Below are positions 1 to 7,315 of a stretch of 7,563 nucleotides of DNA, one piece after another. The DNA comes from an uncultured Tolumonas sp. (GTDB lineage Bacteria; Pseudomonadota; Gammaproteobacteria; Enterobacterales; Aeromonadaceae): NCBI GenBank assembly GCA_903931645.1, contig CAIZDF010000548.1:1-7563 (forward strand), in the 5' to 3' direction. Each line of letters begins with the position of its first letter. The first letter of the stretch is position 1. A program made the position numbers and the translations under genes. The notes under the pieces are model-generated. The model was given only the letters and a program-made list of their open reading frames with translations, was not told the DNA's origin and did not search any database.

Positions 1-99
1 GGCACTGCATTTGTGGTGGTCACGCACGATCGGGAATTGGCGGGCAAACTGCATCGTCAGGTTCACATGGTTGATGGCGCGTTAGTGGGAGGCGAATAA
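1..99 (+). CDS. lolD: LolD C-terminal end (lipoprotein-releasing ABC ATPase), 5' truncated
   Basis: The last 32 codons and stop of the ATPase subunit of LolCDE, which powers extraction of lipoproteins from the inner membrane for transfer to LolA. Visible are the end of the nucleotide-binding domain, with the H-loop histidine in VVVTHD (codon 9 of the fragment), and a typical LolD tail ending in [10 protein letters not shown]. The Walker A, signature and Walker B motifs lie outside the window. The fragment alone would fit many ABC ATPases; the lolD assignment rests on lolE starting immediately downstream and on similarity of the tail to E. coli LolD. The TAA stop shares its final A with the lolE ATG, so the two genes are almost certainly co-transcribed and translationally coupled. 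Confidence 0.88.
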   Translation, partial: GTAFVVVTHDRELAGKLHRQVHMVDGALVGGE

Positions 100-1340
100 T
101 GTTTCAGCCTTTCGCGCTGTTTGTGGGCTTGCGTTATAGCCGCACGCGCCGTAGTAGTCGATTTGTTAGCTTTATTTCTGCCTCATCCATTATTGGTATT
201 GCCTTAGGCGTAATGGCGCTGATTTTAGGGTTATCAGCCATGAACGGGTTTGAGCGCGAATTGCGCCAACGCGTGCTAGCGGTGATCCCGCATGCGGAAG
301 TTGAGCTAGTTTCCGGTGGTTTGAGTGATTGGCCGTCTGCAATTCAAATATTAAAAAAACAGCCTGGAATTACCGCCGTTGCGCCGTTGATTTCGCTAAA
401 CGGTATGTTGGAAGCGGGTGGCAAAATGAAAGCGGCTCAGTTGCGGGCCGTGTTACCGGCAGAAGAAAAACAGATCTCGCAGGCCGGTGATTATATGACG
501 GGCAATGGACTGGATGCCCTGCACCCTGGCGAGAATGGCGTGATCATCGGTCAGCAAATTGCAAAAAAACTCGGTGTAAAAATTGGTGATAGTGTCACCA
601 TGCAAGTGCCGGATAAAAATGCACAGTCAGCTTTTGCTGCCCCCATGCAACGTCAGTTTACCGTAGTAGGTCTGCTGAAATTAGGCGGTCAGTTAGATGG
701 TTTATTAGGTTATATCCATCTGCAAGATGCGCAATCGATGCTGGGCTGGAAAAATGAGGTGCAGGGATTAAGCATAGAAGTAAACGATGTACTCTCCGCT
801 CAAACCATCGCTTATCAAGCAGCCAATCAATTACCATATCGTATGTATCTGCGCAGCTGGATGACCTCGCAAGGCTATCTGTATCAGGATATTCAGATGG
901 TGCGTACAGTCATGTACGTGGTGTTACTGATGGTGGTGGCCGTCGCGTGTTTTAATATCGTATCGACGCTGGTGATGGCGGTAAATGAAAAACGCGGCGA
1001 TATCGCGATACTCAAGACCATGGGGGCAGGGAACTGGCAGATCCGGCTGGTATTTATGACGCAGGGCATGGTGAACGGATTGATTGGTGCCGGAGGCGGT
1101 GCATTGCTGGGCTGTTTACTAGCCCAATATTTATCATCGATCATTCATGGGTTGGAGCAATTAATTGGTTATCAGTTCTTGAACCCTGAGATCTATTTTA
1201 TCGATTTCCTGCCATCTGAGCTGCATATGATTGATGTGGTGGTAGTAACAGCGGCAGCTATCTTGATGAGCTTATTGGCAACATTATATCCTGCGTGGCG
1301 AGCGAGTCAGTTATTACCCGCCAGAGAGCTAGGGCATTAA
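99..1340 (+). CDS. lolE: LolE, lipoprotein-releasing system transmembrane subunit
   Basis: Inner-membrane subunit of the LolCDE ABC transporter, which transfers outer-membrane lipoproteins to the chaperone LolA. The 413 residues match the E. coli LolE length (about 414) and follow the MacB/FtsX-type plan: TM1 at about 27-48, a large periplasmic domain at about 50-265, then TM2 (about 269-293), TM3 (about 323-348) and TM4 (about 378-397). LolE-like stretches include GLSAMNGFERELRQR after TM1, ACFNIVSTLVMAV in TM2, the cytoplasmic coupling segment KRGDIAILKTMGA (298-310) expected to contact LolD, and IYFIDFLPSEL (365-375). These fit LolE better than its paralogue LolC, as does the position after lolD. 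The start is supported by a GGGAGG Shine-Dalgarno 6 nt upstream and by the one-base overlap with the lolD stop. No truncation or frameshift is seen. Transcription should end at the hairpin at 1358-1387. Confidence 0.95.
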   Translation: MFQPFALFVGLRYSRTRRSSRFVSFISASSIIGIALGVMALILGLSAMNGFERELRQRVLAVIPHAEVELVSGGLSDWPSAIQILKKQPGITAVAPLISLNGMLEAGGKMKAAQLRAVLPAEEKQISQAGDYMTGNGLDALHPGENGVIIGQQIAKKLGVKIGDSVTMQVPDKNAQSAFAAPMQRQFTVVGLLKLGGQLDGLLGYIHLQDAQSMLGWKNEVQGLSIEVNDVLSAQTIAYQAANQLPYRMYLRSWMTSQGYLYQDIQMVRTVMYVVLLMVVAVACFNIVSTLVMAVNEKRGDIAILKTMGAGNWQIRLVFMTQGMVNGLIGAGGGALLGCLLAQYLSSIIHGLEQLIGYQFLNPEIYFIDFLPSELHMIDVVVVTAAAILMSLLATLYPAWRASQLLPARELGH

Positions 1341-1357
1341 TTTCAAATTTCACATAT

Positions 1358-1387
1358 AAAAAAACCAGCGAGTCTGCTGGTTTTTTT
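1358..1387. terminator. Bidirectional Rho-independent terminator between lolE and dedA
   Basis: A GC-containing stem CCAGC (1365-1369) pairs with GCTGG (1376-1380) around a 6-nt loop. It is flanked by seven A residues on the left (1358-1364) and seven T residues on the right (1381-1387). The A and T tracts extend the stem and supply a U-tract in either direction. It begins 17 nt after the lolE stop and 13 nt beyond the stop of the convergent dedA gene, so it can end both transcripts. Confidence 0.92.
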
Positions 1388-1400
1388 ATTTTATCTCAGA

Positions 1401-2000
1401 TCATTGTTTACTGCGTCTGTGGCGTAAAACCATAACAACCAGTATCAATATTCCTAAGGCCAGTAGTGAGTAGATTCCGGTTTGGCCGCGTTTAACCATA
1501 TGCAGCAGCCAATCGCGGTTATATGCACCATAGTCACCGAGATAAACCCAGACGGGTACAGAAATACAAGCGGCAAGGCCATCCATTATGATGAATTGCC
1601 AAATGGAAATGCGGCGACTCATACCTGCAACGATAAAAATTGGCGAACGTAAACCAGGTAAGAAACGGGCGACAAAAAGTACCCAGTTACCATATTTAAC
1701 GAATTTTTCCTGCACCTGAGCAAAGCGGTGTGGCGTCACAATACGTCGGATTGGTGCAAAAGCCAGTATGCGCTGACCAAAAGTATGCCCCAGGGTAAAC
1801 ATAGTGCCATCGCCAATCAGTACCCCAGCCATGCATACGGCAAACATAGTATGCACATCTGCATAACCTAAACCGGCAATTATTCCGCCTGCAACCAGCG
1901 TGATATCTTCAGGGATCGGTAGGCCAAAACCACAAAGCAACAGCATAACGAAAACGGCTACATAGCCATAATCAGAGAAAATGGAAATTAGAATGTCCAT
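1401..2000 (-). CDS. DedA-family (VTT/SNARE-associated) inner-membrane protein
   Basis: A 199-residue polytopic membrane protein of the DedA family. The N-terminal half has the family's re-entrant-type segment, GFGLPIPEDITLVAGG (24-39), with acidic E31/D32 and a further acidic D64 in LIGDGTMF. The hallmark ARFLPGLR is at 111-118, with R112 and R118, followed by PIFIVAGMSRR. These match the acidic and arginine positions reported as essential in E. coli YqjA/YghB. A TM helix at about 175-193 and a basic tail (RHRRSKQ) end the protein. Family members support membrane homeostasis and proton-motive force, and some (UptA) recycle undecaprenyl phosphate; the substrate here is unknown. I assign no symbol because the E. 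coli paralogues cannot be separated by eye. No other in-frame ATG lies just upstream of the chosen start; only a weak GGGGTG lies about 14 nt before it. The gene is monocistronic, convergent with lolE and divergent from comEC. Confidence 0.9.
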   Translation of the reverse strand: MDILISIFSDYGYVAVFVMLLLCGFGLPIPEDITLVAGGIIAGLGYADVHTMFAVCMAGVLIGDGTMFTLGHTFGQRILAFAPIRRIVTPHRFAQVQEKFVKYGNWVLFVARFLPGLRSPIFIVAGMSRRISIWQFIIMDGLAACISVPVWVYLGDYGAYNRDWLLHMVKRGQTGIYSLLALGILILVVMVLRHRRSKQ

Positions 2001-2298
2001 CTTATTGTATTTTTCACCCCATTCCTGCCCGGTAGTCTCATGGTTATTTTACTAATCTGTCAGAGACAACGCATCAAACTACAACAACATAATGTCGGCC
2101 GATTATGACACTCATTAGATGGTGCGTGTGTAAATCAGGGTTAGTTTTCTCCCTTTTATGTGAAATAAGCAACCTCCTGAGATCTGATCGTTGGTTTTTT
2201 GAACGCAAAATATCCTCGAAACGTAAAAACCAACAGCTTTTAGCCGCCTATTCAGAACGAGAAAATAGCAATTCAATGACTTAATTAAGAGATCAAAC
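2001..2298. other. Divergent intergenic region between dedA and comEC
   Basis: This 298-nt A/T-rich stretch must hold the start signals for dedA (minus strand) and for the comEC-msbA-lpxK-ycaR-kdsB operon (plus strand). I found no convincing coding sequence: stops are frequent in all frames. No sigma-70 promoter stands out. The best minus-strand candidate is TTGATG, 17 nt, TAGTAA (around 2049-2077), which matches consensus only partly. Visible structures are a perfect 10-bp inverted repeat at 2190-2234, two GATC sites beside it (2181-2184, 2186-2189), a third GATC at 2291-2294, and a small TGTC-AGA-GACA dyad at 2058-2068. An in-frame TAG at 2266-2268 closes the comEC frame upstream. Confidence 0.7.
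2190..2234. repeat. Perfect 10-bp inverted repeat upstream of comEC
   Basis: GTTGGTTTTT (2190-2199) is exactly reverse-complementary to AAAAACCAAC (2225-2234), with a 25-nt spacer. Three inner pairs, ACG (2203-2205) with CGT (2222-2224), could extend the stem past a 3-nt bulge. The structure ends 64 nt before the comEC GTG. No U-tract follows on either strand, so it is not a standard intrinsic terminator. It could be an operator for a dimeric regulator or an mRNA leader hairpin; sequence alone cannot decide. Confidence 0.6.
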
Positions 2299-4536
2299 GT
2301 GGAAAGGTTGCTGCTGGGAATAGCCTTGGGTATCTGTACTGCATTGGTTTGGCCCGAATTGCCGCCAAATTGGTTAGGGTGTGCAGTTTTATTCCTCGGG
2401 TTGCTCTTACTGTTTCGTTATCGATTCACTGGTGCTGTTTTATGTGGTCTTGGTTGGGCCGTTGTTTTTTTTAACCTGCAACTGGGTTGGTTAAAAACTC
2501 AACATATGGAAATACCTGCACAGCATGAGCTAGATGTAACTGTTACTCAGGCCTATCAGAAATCAGATCACCAGCAACTCTTAGTTTCTGCTCAGCAGAT
2601 CAATCAGCAGGCATTTTGGCTCGAACCGACAATTCGGTTAACGTTAAACAATAATAAATATCGGCTGAAACGTGGCGATAAACTCCATATTTTGGCAAAA
2701 CTGAAAATACCTCATGGGTTGGGGAATCCAGCCGGGTTTAATTCTGAGCGCTGGTTGTTGGGGCAAGGGATCACAGCGACCGGTACGATCAATCAAATAA
2801 CATTGGCCTATCAGGCCGATCACCATTGGCGTGATCAATGGTTGGATAAATCGCGCCAGCTAATGCATCAATTTTATCAACCTGAATTGTTGATGGCGTT
2901 GATTTACGGTGAACAACAGGATGTTGATAAAGACGACTGGCAGACACTTCGGGATACCGGCTTAATCCATCTTATAGCCATTTCCGGCATGCATATTGGG
3001 CTTATTGCTTGGATTGGTATGGCATTGTCTCGTTTATTGCTGCAACGTTTTGCGGAAAGACTTCCGGCTATTCATTGGTTAATAGGGATGGGTTTTGCGC
3101 TGTTATACAGTGCGTTAGCCGATTTTTCAGCACCCACTGTCAGGTCGCTGATCATGCTCGGGATCTGGGTGGTGTTAAGGCTTTGGCAACGGGAATGGTC
3201 GGCTATCCGGATCTGGCTGGTAGCTCTAGCCATTATGCTCATGATAGATCCTTGGTCGGTATTTTCAGCTGGTAGCTGGCTTTCTTTTATTGCGGTCGGG
3301 ATCTTAGGGATTGCCGGTTTTTTATGGCGCAAGCCATCTATGTGGCAAATTCAGTGGTTAATGACAGTGCTGCTGTTGCCTTTTCAGCTGGTGTTGTTTG
3401 ATGGCCTGAGTGTCAGCAGTGTCTTGATTAACATTCCTGTTGGGCCATGGTTTACTTTTTCAATTGTACCTATTGGGCTGATTTCCGGGTTATTAGTGCC
3501 CATTTTTCCTGCATTAGCGCGTTTTGGCTTTTGGTTGTGTGATCTGCAACTGCACTGGTTAATGTCCATATTGGAATGGGTCCAACATTGGGGATCTGGT
3601 TGGCTGTCACTTTCTGCCTATCAACAACGAATGCTGTTCTGGAGTTTGACGGTTTGGCTCATCTGGCGTTTTACGCCGGTGGTAATAAAGCGCGAATTGG
3701 GTTTGTTGTTATTAGCCGTGAGCGGATTATTGTTTGCCGGTTGTGAATCAGAGCCTGATTGGCGAGTCGATATGCTGGATATCGGGCAAGGGTTATCCGT
3801 CTTGGTAACGCAGGGCAATCGAGCGCTATTGTTTGATACCGGTGATGCGTATCCTGGTGGATACAATATGGCTGATGCAGCTATTTTTCCGATGCTGGAG
3901 TATCGTGGGATACAGCAGTTGGACTATCTGATAGTAAGCCATCGCGATAAAGATCATGCAGCTAACTGGCAGCGGATTAACCAAAAATATCCGCAGGCGC
4001 ATATTGTCTCTTCCGCAAAACTAAATGCAGAGACGCAAATTTGCCAACGCTGGCAGCAATGGGACTGGGGTCAGTTACAACTCACTATGTTGTCACCGCA
4101 AAATTCATCGGGTGGTGATATAAATGAAGACTCTTGTGTATTGCGTATTAGTGATGGCAATCACAGCGTATTATTAACGGGCGATGTGCAACACCAAGCA
4201 GAGGCGGAGTTAACTACTTTACCCACCGGTTTGCTGCGCAGCGATATATTATCATCGCCCCATCATGGTAGTAGGTCATCCTCTTCGGTAGCTTTTATTG
4301 CAGCGGTTGCACCGGATTATGTTGTCCACAGTGCCGGATATCAAAACCACTGGCATCATCCGCATGCGGAAATAGTGGCTCGTTATATTCACTCGCAACA
4401 ATGGATCACGGCCACTGAGGGCTTGGTCAGCTTTGAAATTAACCCAAATGGTATCGATATTAAGCCTTTTCGTCGTTCTCAACCTTGGTATCGGCAGATG
4501 GATGCTTGGTTAGTCGGCGATCACCCGCTAAAATGA
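2299..4536 (+). CDS. comEC: ComEC/Rec2 DNA-uptake channel protein (YcaI family)
   Basis: Inner-membrane channel that carries single-stranded DNA into the cytoplasm during natural transformation. At 745 residues it is full length for the family. Order: N-terminal hydrophobic segments (about 5-65); a soluble, mostly beta DUF4131-type region (about 75-175); the polytopic competence domain (about 195-480) with ISGMHIGL (228-235), FSAPTVRS (276-283) and DPWSVFSAGSWLSF (317-330); then a metallo-beta-lactamase-like domain (about 487-725). That last domain keeps LDIGQG (493-498), FDTG (512-515), SHRDKDH (547-553, an HxDxDH-type metal motif), LLTGD (625-629) and SPHHGS (653-658), so it looks catalytically intact; it is proposed to degrade the non-transforming strand. 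GTG is the first plausible start after an in-frame TAG at 2266-2268, with a weak AAGAGA 6 nt upstream. It heads the lipid A operon, as ycaI does in E. coli. Confidence 0.94.
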   Translation: MERLLLGIALGICTALVWPELPPNWLGCAVLFLGLLLLFRYRFTGAVLCGLGWAVVFFNLQLGWLKTQHMEIPAQHELDVTVTQAYQKSDHQQLLVSAQQINQQAFWLEPTIRLTLNNNKYRLKRGDKLHILAKLKIPHGLGNPAGFNSERWLLGQGITATGTINQITLAYQADHHWRDQWLDKSRQLMHQFYQPELLMALIYGEQQDVDKDDWQTLRDTGLIHLIAISGMHIGLIAWIGMALSRLLLQRFAERLPAIHWLIGMGFALLYSALADFSAPTVRSLIMLGIWVVLRLWQREWSAIRIWLVALAIMLMIDPWSVFSAGSWLSFIAVGILGIAGFLWRKPSMWQIQWLMTVLLLPFQLVLFDGLSVSSVLINIPVGPWFTFSIVPIGLISGLLVPIFPALARFGFWLCDLQLHWLMSILEWVQHWGSGWLSLSAYQQRMLFWSLTVWLIWRFTPVVIKRELGLLLLAVSGLLFAGCESEPDWRVDMLDIGQGLSVLVTQGNRALLFDTGDAYPGGYNMADAAIFPMLEYRGIQQLDYLIVSHRDKDHAANWQRINQKYPQAHIVSSAKLNAETQICQRWQQWDWGQLQLTMLSPQNSSGGDINEDSCVLRISDGNHSVLLTGDVQHQAEAELTTLPTGLLRSDILSSPHHGSRSSSSVAFIAAVAPDYVVHSAGYQNHWHHPHAEIVARYIHSQQWITATEGLVSFEINPNGIDIKPFRRSQPWYRQMDAWLVGDHPLK

Positions 4537-4547
4537 CGGGTCATTTT
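4530..4547. repeat. Palindromic hairpin spanning the comEC stop codon
   Basis: AAAATGAC (4530-4537) and GTCATTTT (4540-4547) are perfect 8-nt inverted arms separated by GG. In practice this is a 7-bp stem with a CGGG loop. It includes the comEC TGA (4534-4536) and an alternative msbA ATG (4533-4535), and it sits 5 nt before the AAGG proposed as the msbA ribosome binding site. A competing 5-bp stem, ACCCG (4523-4527) with CGGGT (4537-4541), overlaps it. No T-tract follows outside the stem, so I do not call it a terminator. Confidence 0.55.
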
Positions 4548-4552
4548 GCAGC

Positions 4553-4556
4553 AAGG
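4553..4556 (+). promoter_or_regulatory. Probable msbA ribosome binding site (AAGG, wide spacing)
   Basis: AAGG lies 12 nt before the ATG at 4569, a longer gap than usual. It is the only purine-rich element near any of the three in-frame msbA start candidates (4485, 4533, 4569). Together with protein alignment it favours 4569. Confidence 0.45.
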
Positions 4557-4568
4557 TTTGAATCTTTC

Positions 4569-6338
4569 ATGTCTCACAAAGCACACGATGCAGCGCCGCA
4601 AGCCAGCTGGCCTATTCTGAAACGTCTTCTGGGGTTTACCACCGGACGCAGAAAGGGTCTGGTGATTGCCAGTATTGGTATGGTCGGTTACGCAGGTGTG
4701 GATACCTTCATGCTGTCACTGATAAAACCATTACTGGATGAGGGTTTAACCAGTAAAGAACATTCGGTCATGATTTGGTTGCCGCTGATGATCATGGGAT
4801 TGGTCGCCATTCGCGGTGTGTGTAACTTCATCTCGGATTATTTTATGGCTTGGGTCGGCAACACAGTGGTGATGCGGCTACAGCAAAAGGTATTTTCCCA
4901 TTTGATGGGCATGCCACTGGCCTTCTTTGATAAAAATAACACCGGTAGTCTGTTGTCTAAAGTGACCTATGATGCCGGGCAAGTCTCTTCTGCTGCCAGT
5001 TCAACCTTGATATCCCTGATCCGCGAAGGTTGTACCGTCATCGGCTTGCTGGCTTTGATGTTCTATTATTCCTGGCAATTGTCGCTTATCTTTTTTGTTA
5101 TGGGCCCAATTGTAGGCGTACTTATCTCTGTCATCAGTAAACGGTTTAGAAAGCTGAGTCGGCAACTGCAACATGCGATGGGAAATATCACTACCTCGAC
5201 AGAGCAGATGTTGCGTGGTCATAAAGAAGTATTGATGTTCGGTGGTCAAGAAGTTGAAGCGGAACGCTTCACTCGTGTAAGTAATTCGGTACGTCAGCAG
5301 AATATGAAGCTGGTGGTTGCTGATGCAGTTGGTTCTCCGATCGTCCAATTCATTGCTTCTACGGCATTATCATTGGTGCTTTATTTAGCGACCTTCCCTG
5401 AGATCAGCCACAAATTAACAGCGGGTTCATTTGCTGCAGTGATCTCAGCGTTATTCGGGTTATTGAAACCACTGAAAAATCTGACACAGGTGAATGTCCA
5501 GTTTCAGCGTGGTATTGCTGCCTGCCAAAGCTTATTTGATGTGATTGATTTACCGTTGGAAAACGACAACGGACAACGCGAACTGACCCATGCTGCGGGA
5601 CAGATCGAATTCCGCAATGTTACTTTTACTTATCCAACCAAAGATGCTCCCGCTTTGCGCGAGGTCAGTTTTGCTATTGAACCGGGTAAAACAGTGGCGC
5701 TGGTCGGCCGTTCAGGTTCTGGTAAGAGTACGATCGCCAGTTTGTTAACCCGCTTTTATGATATTCAGCAGGGTCAGATCCTATTGGATGGCCATGATAT
5801 CTGTGAATATCGTTTGCGTGATTTACGTCGTCAATTTGCACTGGTATCGCAGAACGTGCATTTATTTAATGACTCGGTTGCCAATAACATAGCCTACGCC
5901 GCAGAAGAACAGTTTACCCGGGAGCAAATTATCGAAGCTGCCAAGTTAGCTAACGCGGATGAATTTATCACGAAGATGCCGCAAGGTTACGACACTATCA
6001 TTGGTGAAAATGGCGCCACACTGTCAGGTGGACAACGTCAGCGTCTGGCGATTGCCCGCGCATTATTGCGTGACATGCCCATTTTGTTGTTGGATGAAGC
6101 AACCTCGGCACTGGATTCGGAATCAGAACGTCGCATTCAAACTGCGTTGGAGTCTCTGACTAAAAACCGTACCACATTGGTGATTGCTCATCGCCTTTCT
6201 ACTATTGAGAAGGCCGATGAAATATTGGTTGTGGATGAAGGCCAGATAGTGGAACGTGGTACCCATGATCAATTACTAGAAATGGGTGGTGCTTATGCCT
6301 TATTACGTCGCACTCAAATGGGCGCACAAGCCTCATGA
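4569..6338 (+). CDS. msbA: MsbA, lipid A-core ABC flippase
   Basis: Homodimeric inner-membrane ABC exporter that flips core-lipid A to the periplasmic leaflet before Lpt transport. From this start it has 589 residues, against 582 in E. coli. The six-helix exporter domain covers about 1-325, with the MsbA-like DTFMLSLIKPLLDEG at 45-59 and GHKEVLMFGGQEVE at 217-230. The ATPase domain has Walker A GRSGSGKST (380-388), Q-loop Q428 in VSQN, signature LSGGQ (485-489), Walker B ILLLDE (505-510), D-loop SALD (513-516) and H-loop H541; all key residues are present. I chose this ATG because MSHKAHDAAPQASWPILKRL aligns in register with the E. coli N-terminus and AAGG precedes it. Longer in-frame starts exist at 4533 (ATGA overlap with the comEC stop, 601 aa) and 4485 (617 aa, well inside comEC). 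The gene overlaps lpxK by 4 nt. Confidence 0.95.
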   Translation: MSHKAHDAAPQASWPILKRLLGFTTGRRKGLVIASIGMVGYAGVDTFMLSLIKPLLDEGLTSKEHSVMIWLPLMIMGLVAIRGVCNFISDYFMAWVGNTVVMRLQQKVFSHLMGMPLAFFDKNNTGSLLSKVTYDAGQVSSAASSTLISLIREGCTVIGLLALMFYYSWQLSLIFFVMGPIVGVLISVISKRFRKLSRQLQHAMGNITTSTEQMLRGHKEVLMFGGQEVEAERFTRVSNSVRQQNMKLVVADAVGSPIVQFIASTALSLVLYLATFPEISHKLTAGSFAAVISALFGLLKPLKNLTQVNVQFQRGIAACQSLFDVIDLPLENDNGQRELTHAAGQIEFRNVTFTYPTKDAPALREVSFAIEPGKTVALVGRSGSGKSTIASLLTRFYDIQQGQILLDGHDICEYRLRDLRRQFALVSQNVHLFNDSVANNIAYAAEEQFTREQIIEAAKLANADEFITKMPQGYDTIIGENGATLSGGQRQRLAIARALLRDMPILLLDEATSALDSESERRIQTALESLTKNRTTLVIAHRLSTIEKADEILVVDEGQIVERGTHDQLLEMGGAYALLRRTQMGAQAS

Positions 6339-7315
6339 TTGAATGGCTCTGGTATCGCCGCAGTTGGGTTAACTGGTTATTTGCGCCACTGGCACTGCTG
6401 TTTGCATTACTGACAACAGCCCGTCGGGGGCTATATCGTGCTGGTTGGATCCGTAGCTATCGAGCACCTGTACCCGTCATTGTCGTTGGTAATATTACGG
6501 TTGGCGGTAACGGGAAAACACCGGTGGTGTTGTGGCTGGTGGATTTACTCACACAGGCGGGTTACCGCCCTGGTGTGGTCAGTCGTGGTTATGGTGGTAA
6601 AGCACCGCATTATCCTTATTTGTTGCATCCTGCTGCTACTGCGGTTGAAGCAGGTGATGAACCGGTGCTTATTTATCAGCGCTGTGGTTGTCCAGTGGCC
6701 GTGGCGCCAAAACGGGCGGCTGCCGTGCGGTTACTGGTCGAGCAATGTGGTGTTGACGTCATCATCTGTGATGATGGTTTGCAGCATTATGCGTTACAAC
6801 GCGATATCGAATTAGCCGTGATGGACGGTGAACGTCGTTTAGGAAATGGCTGGCTGATGCCAATGGGGCCATTGCGAGAAACACCATCCCGACTACGGCA
6901 AGTCATGGCTGTTATCTGTAATGGTGGTCAGGCCCGACCTGACGAGATAAAAATGTCACTACAACCCGCGCCATTAAGGAATGTTCGCACCAATCATGTT
7001 GCGATCATTACCGGTGCGGTAGATGCGCTGGCAGGTATTGGTTACCCACCACGTTTTTTTAATAGTCTATTACAGCAAGGTTATGCGTTAAATCAGCAGG
7101 TAGCTTACGCCGATCATCAGCAATTTAATGCAGATGAACTCCAGCAGCGGTTTGCTTTACGCCCGCTGATCATGACAGAAAAAGATGCGGTGAAATGCCG
7201 GGACTTTGCTTTAGAAAATTGGTGGTATCTACCAGTTACCGCACAATTACCGGATAAATTTGCTACCCGATTACTTGCTCAACTGAAGGAGCTGCGCCAT
7301 GGCACTGGATTATAA
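6335..7315 (+). CDS. lpxK: LpxK, tetraacyldisaccharide 4'-kinase
   Basis: Inner-membrane-associated kinase that phosphorylates the 4' position of tetraacyldisaccharide-1-phosphate to make lipid IVA in the Raetz pathway. It has 326 residues (E. coli 328). An N-terminal hydrophobic helix (about 12-27) anchors it. Next come the P-loop [13 protein letters not shown] (51-63, K61/T62), VSRGYGGKA (82-90), [11 protein letters not shown] (106-116), DDGLQHY (146-152), [12 protein letters not shown] (171-182), IGYPPRFF (235-242), ADHQ (259-262) and MTEKDAVKC (280-288). By analogy with Aquifex LpxK, the catalytic Asp/His pair is probably D108 and H261; this is inference. The ATG overlaps the msbA TGA as ATGA, and no strong Shine-Dalgarno precedes it, so translation probably depends on coupling to msbA. 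The 3' end overlaps ycaR by 17 nt. No defects are seen. Confidence 0.96.
   Translation: MIEWLWYRRSWVNWLFAPLALLFALLTTARRGLYRAGWIRSYRAPVPVIVVGNITVGGNGKTPVVLWLVDLLTQAGYRPGVVSRGYGGKAPHYPYLLHPAATAVEAGDEPVLIYQRCGCPVAVAPKRAAAVRLLVEQCGVDVIICDDGLQHYALQRDIELAVMDGERRLGNGWLMPMGPLRETPSRLRQVMAVICNGGQARPDEIKMSLQPAPLRNVRTNHVAIITGAVDALAGIGYPPRFFNSLLQQGYALNQQVAYADHQQFNADELQQRFALRPLIMTEKDAVKCRDFALENWWYLPVTAQLPDKFATRLLAQLKELRHGTGL
7286..7291 (+). promoter_or_regulatory. Strong ycaR ribosome binding site inside lpxK
   Basis: AAGGAG lies 7 nt before the ATG at 7299, within the coding sequence for the last residues of LpxK. It fixes the ycaR start despite the 17-nt overlap, and lets ycaR be initiated independently of lpxK termination. 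Confidence 0.8.

Noticed and set aside
893..1144. Open frame on the minus strand inside lolE
   Set aside because: Antisense shadow of lolE with no recognisable domain; lolE fully explains the region.
2058..2068. Small dyad TGTC-AGA-GACA in the dedA upstream region
   Set aside because: Four-base arms are expected by chance, and no second copy or matching promoter spacing was found.
2130..2144. GTAAA-N5-GTTAG resembling a CpxR box upstream of dedA
   Set aside because: The second half matches only 3 of 5 positions. Cpx control is known for E. coli yqjA, but this is too weak to call.
2192..2209. Possible CRP-S (Sxy-dependent) site, with a right half like ACGCAAA, upstream of comEC
   Set aside because: The left half (TGGTT) matches TGCGA at only 2 of 5 positions, so the dyad expected of a CRP-type site is missing.
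2818..2841. Overlapping inverted repeats GATCAC/GTGATC and CCATTG/CAATGG inside comEC
   Set aside because: Short arms within a well-conserved coding frame; most simply explained by codon content.
5001..5348. A 115-codon minus-strand open frame inside msbA
   Set aside because: Antisense to the conserved MsbA transmembrane domain; no motif or independent signal seen.
6438..6815. A 125-codon open frame overlapping lpxK in another plus-strand frame
   Set aside because: Low-complexity shadow of the conserved lpxK frame, with no family resemblance.
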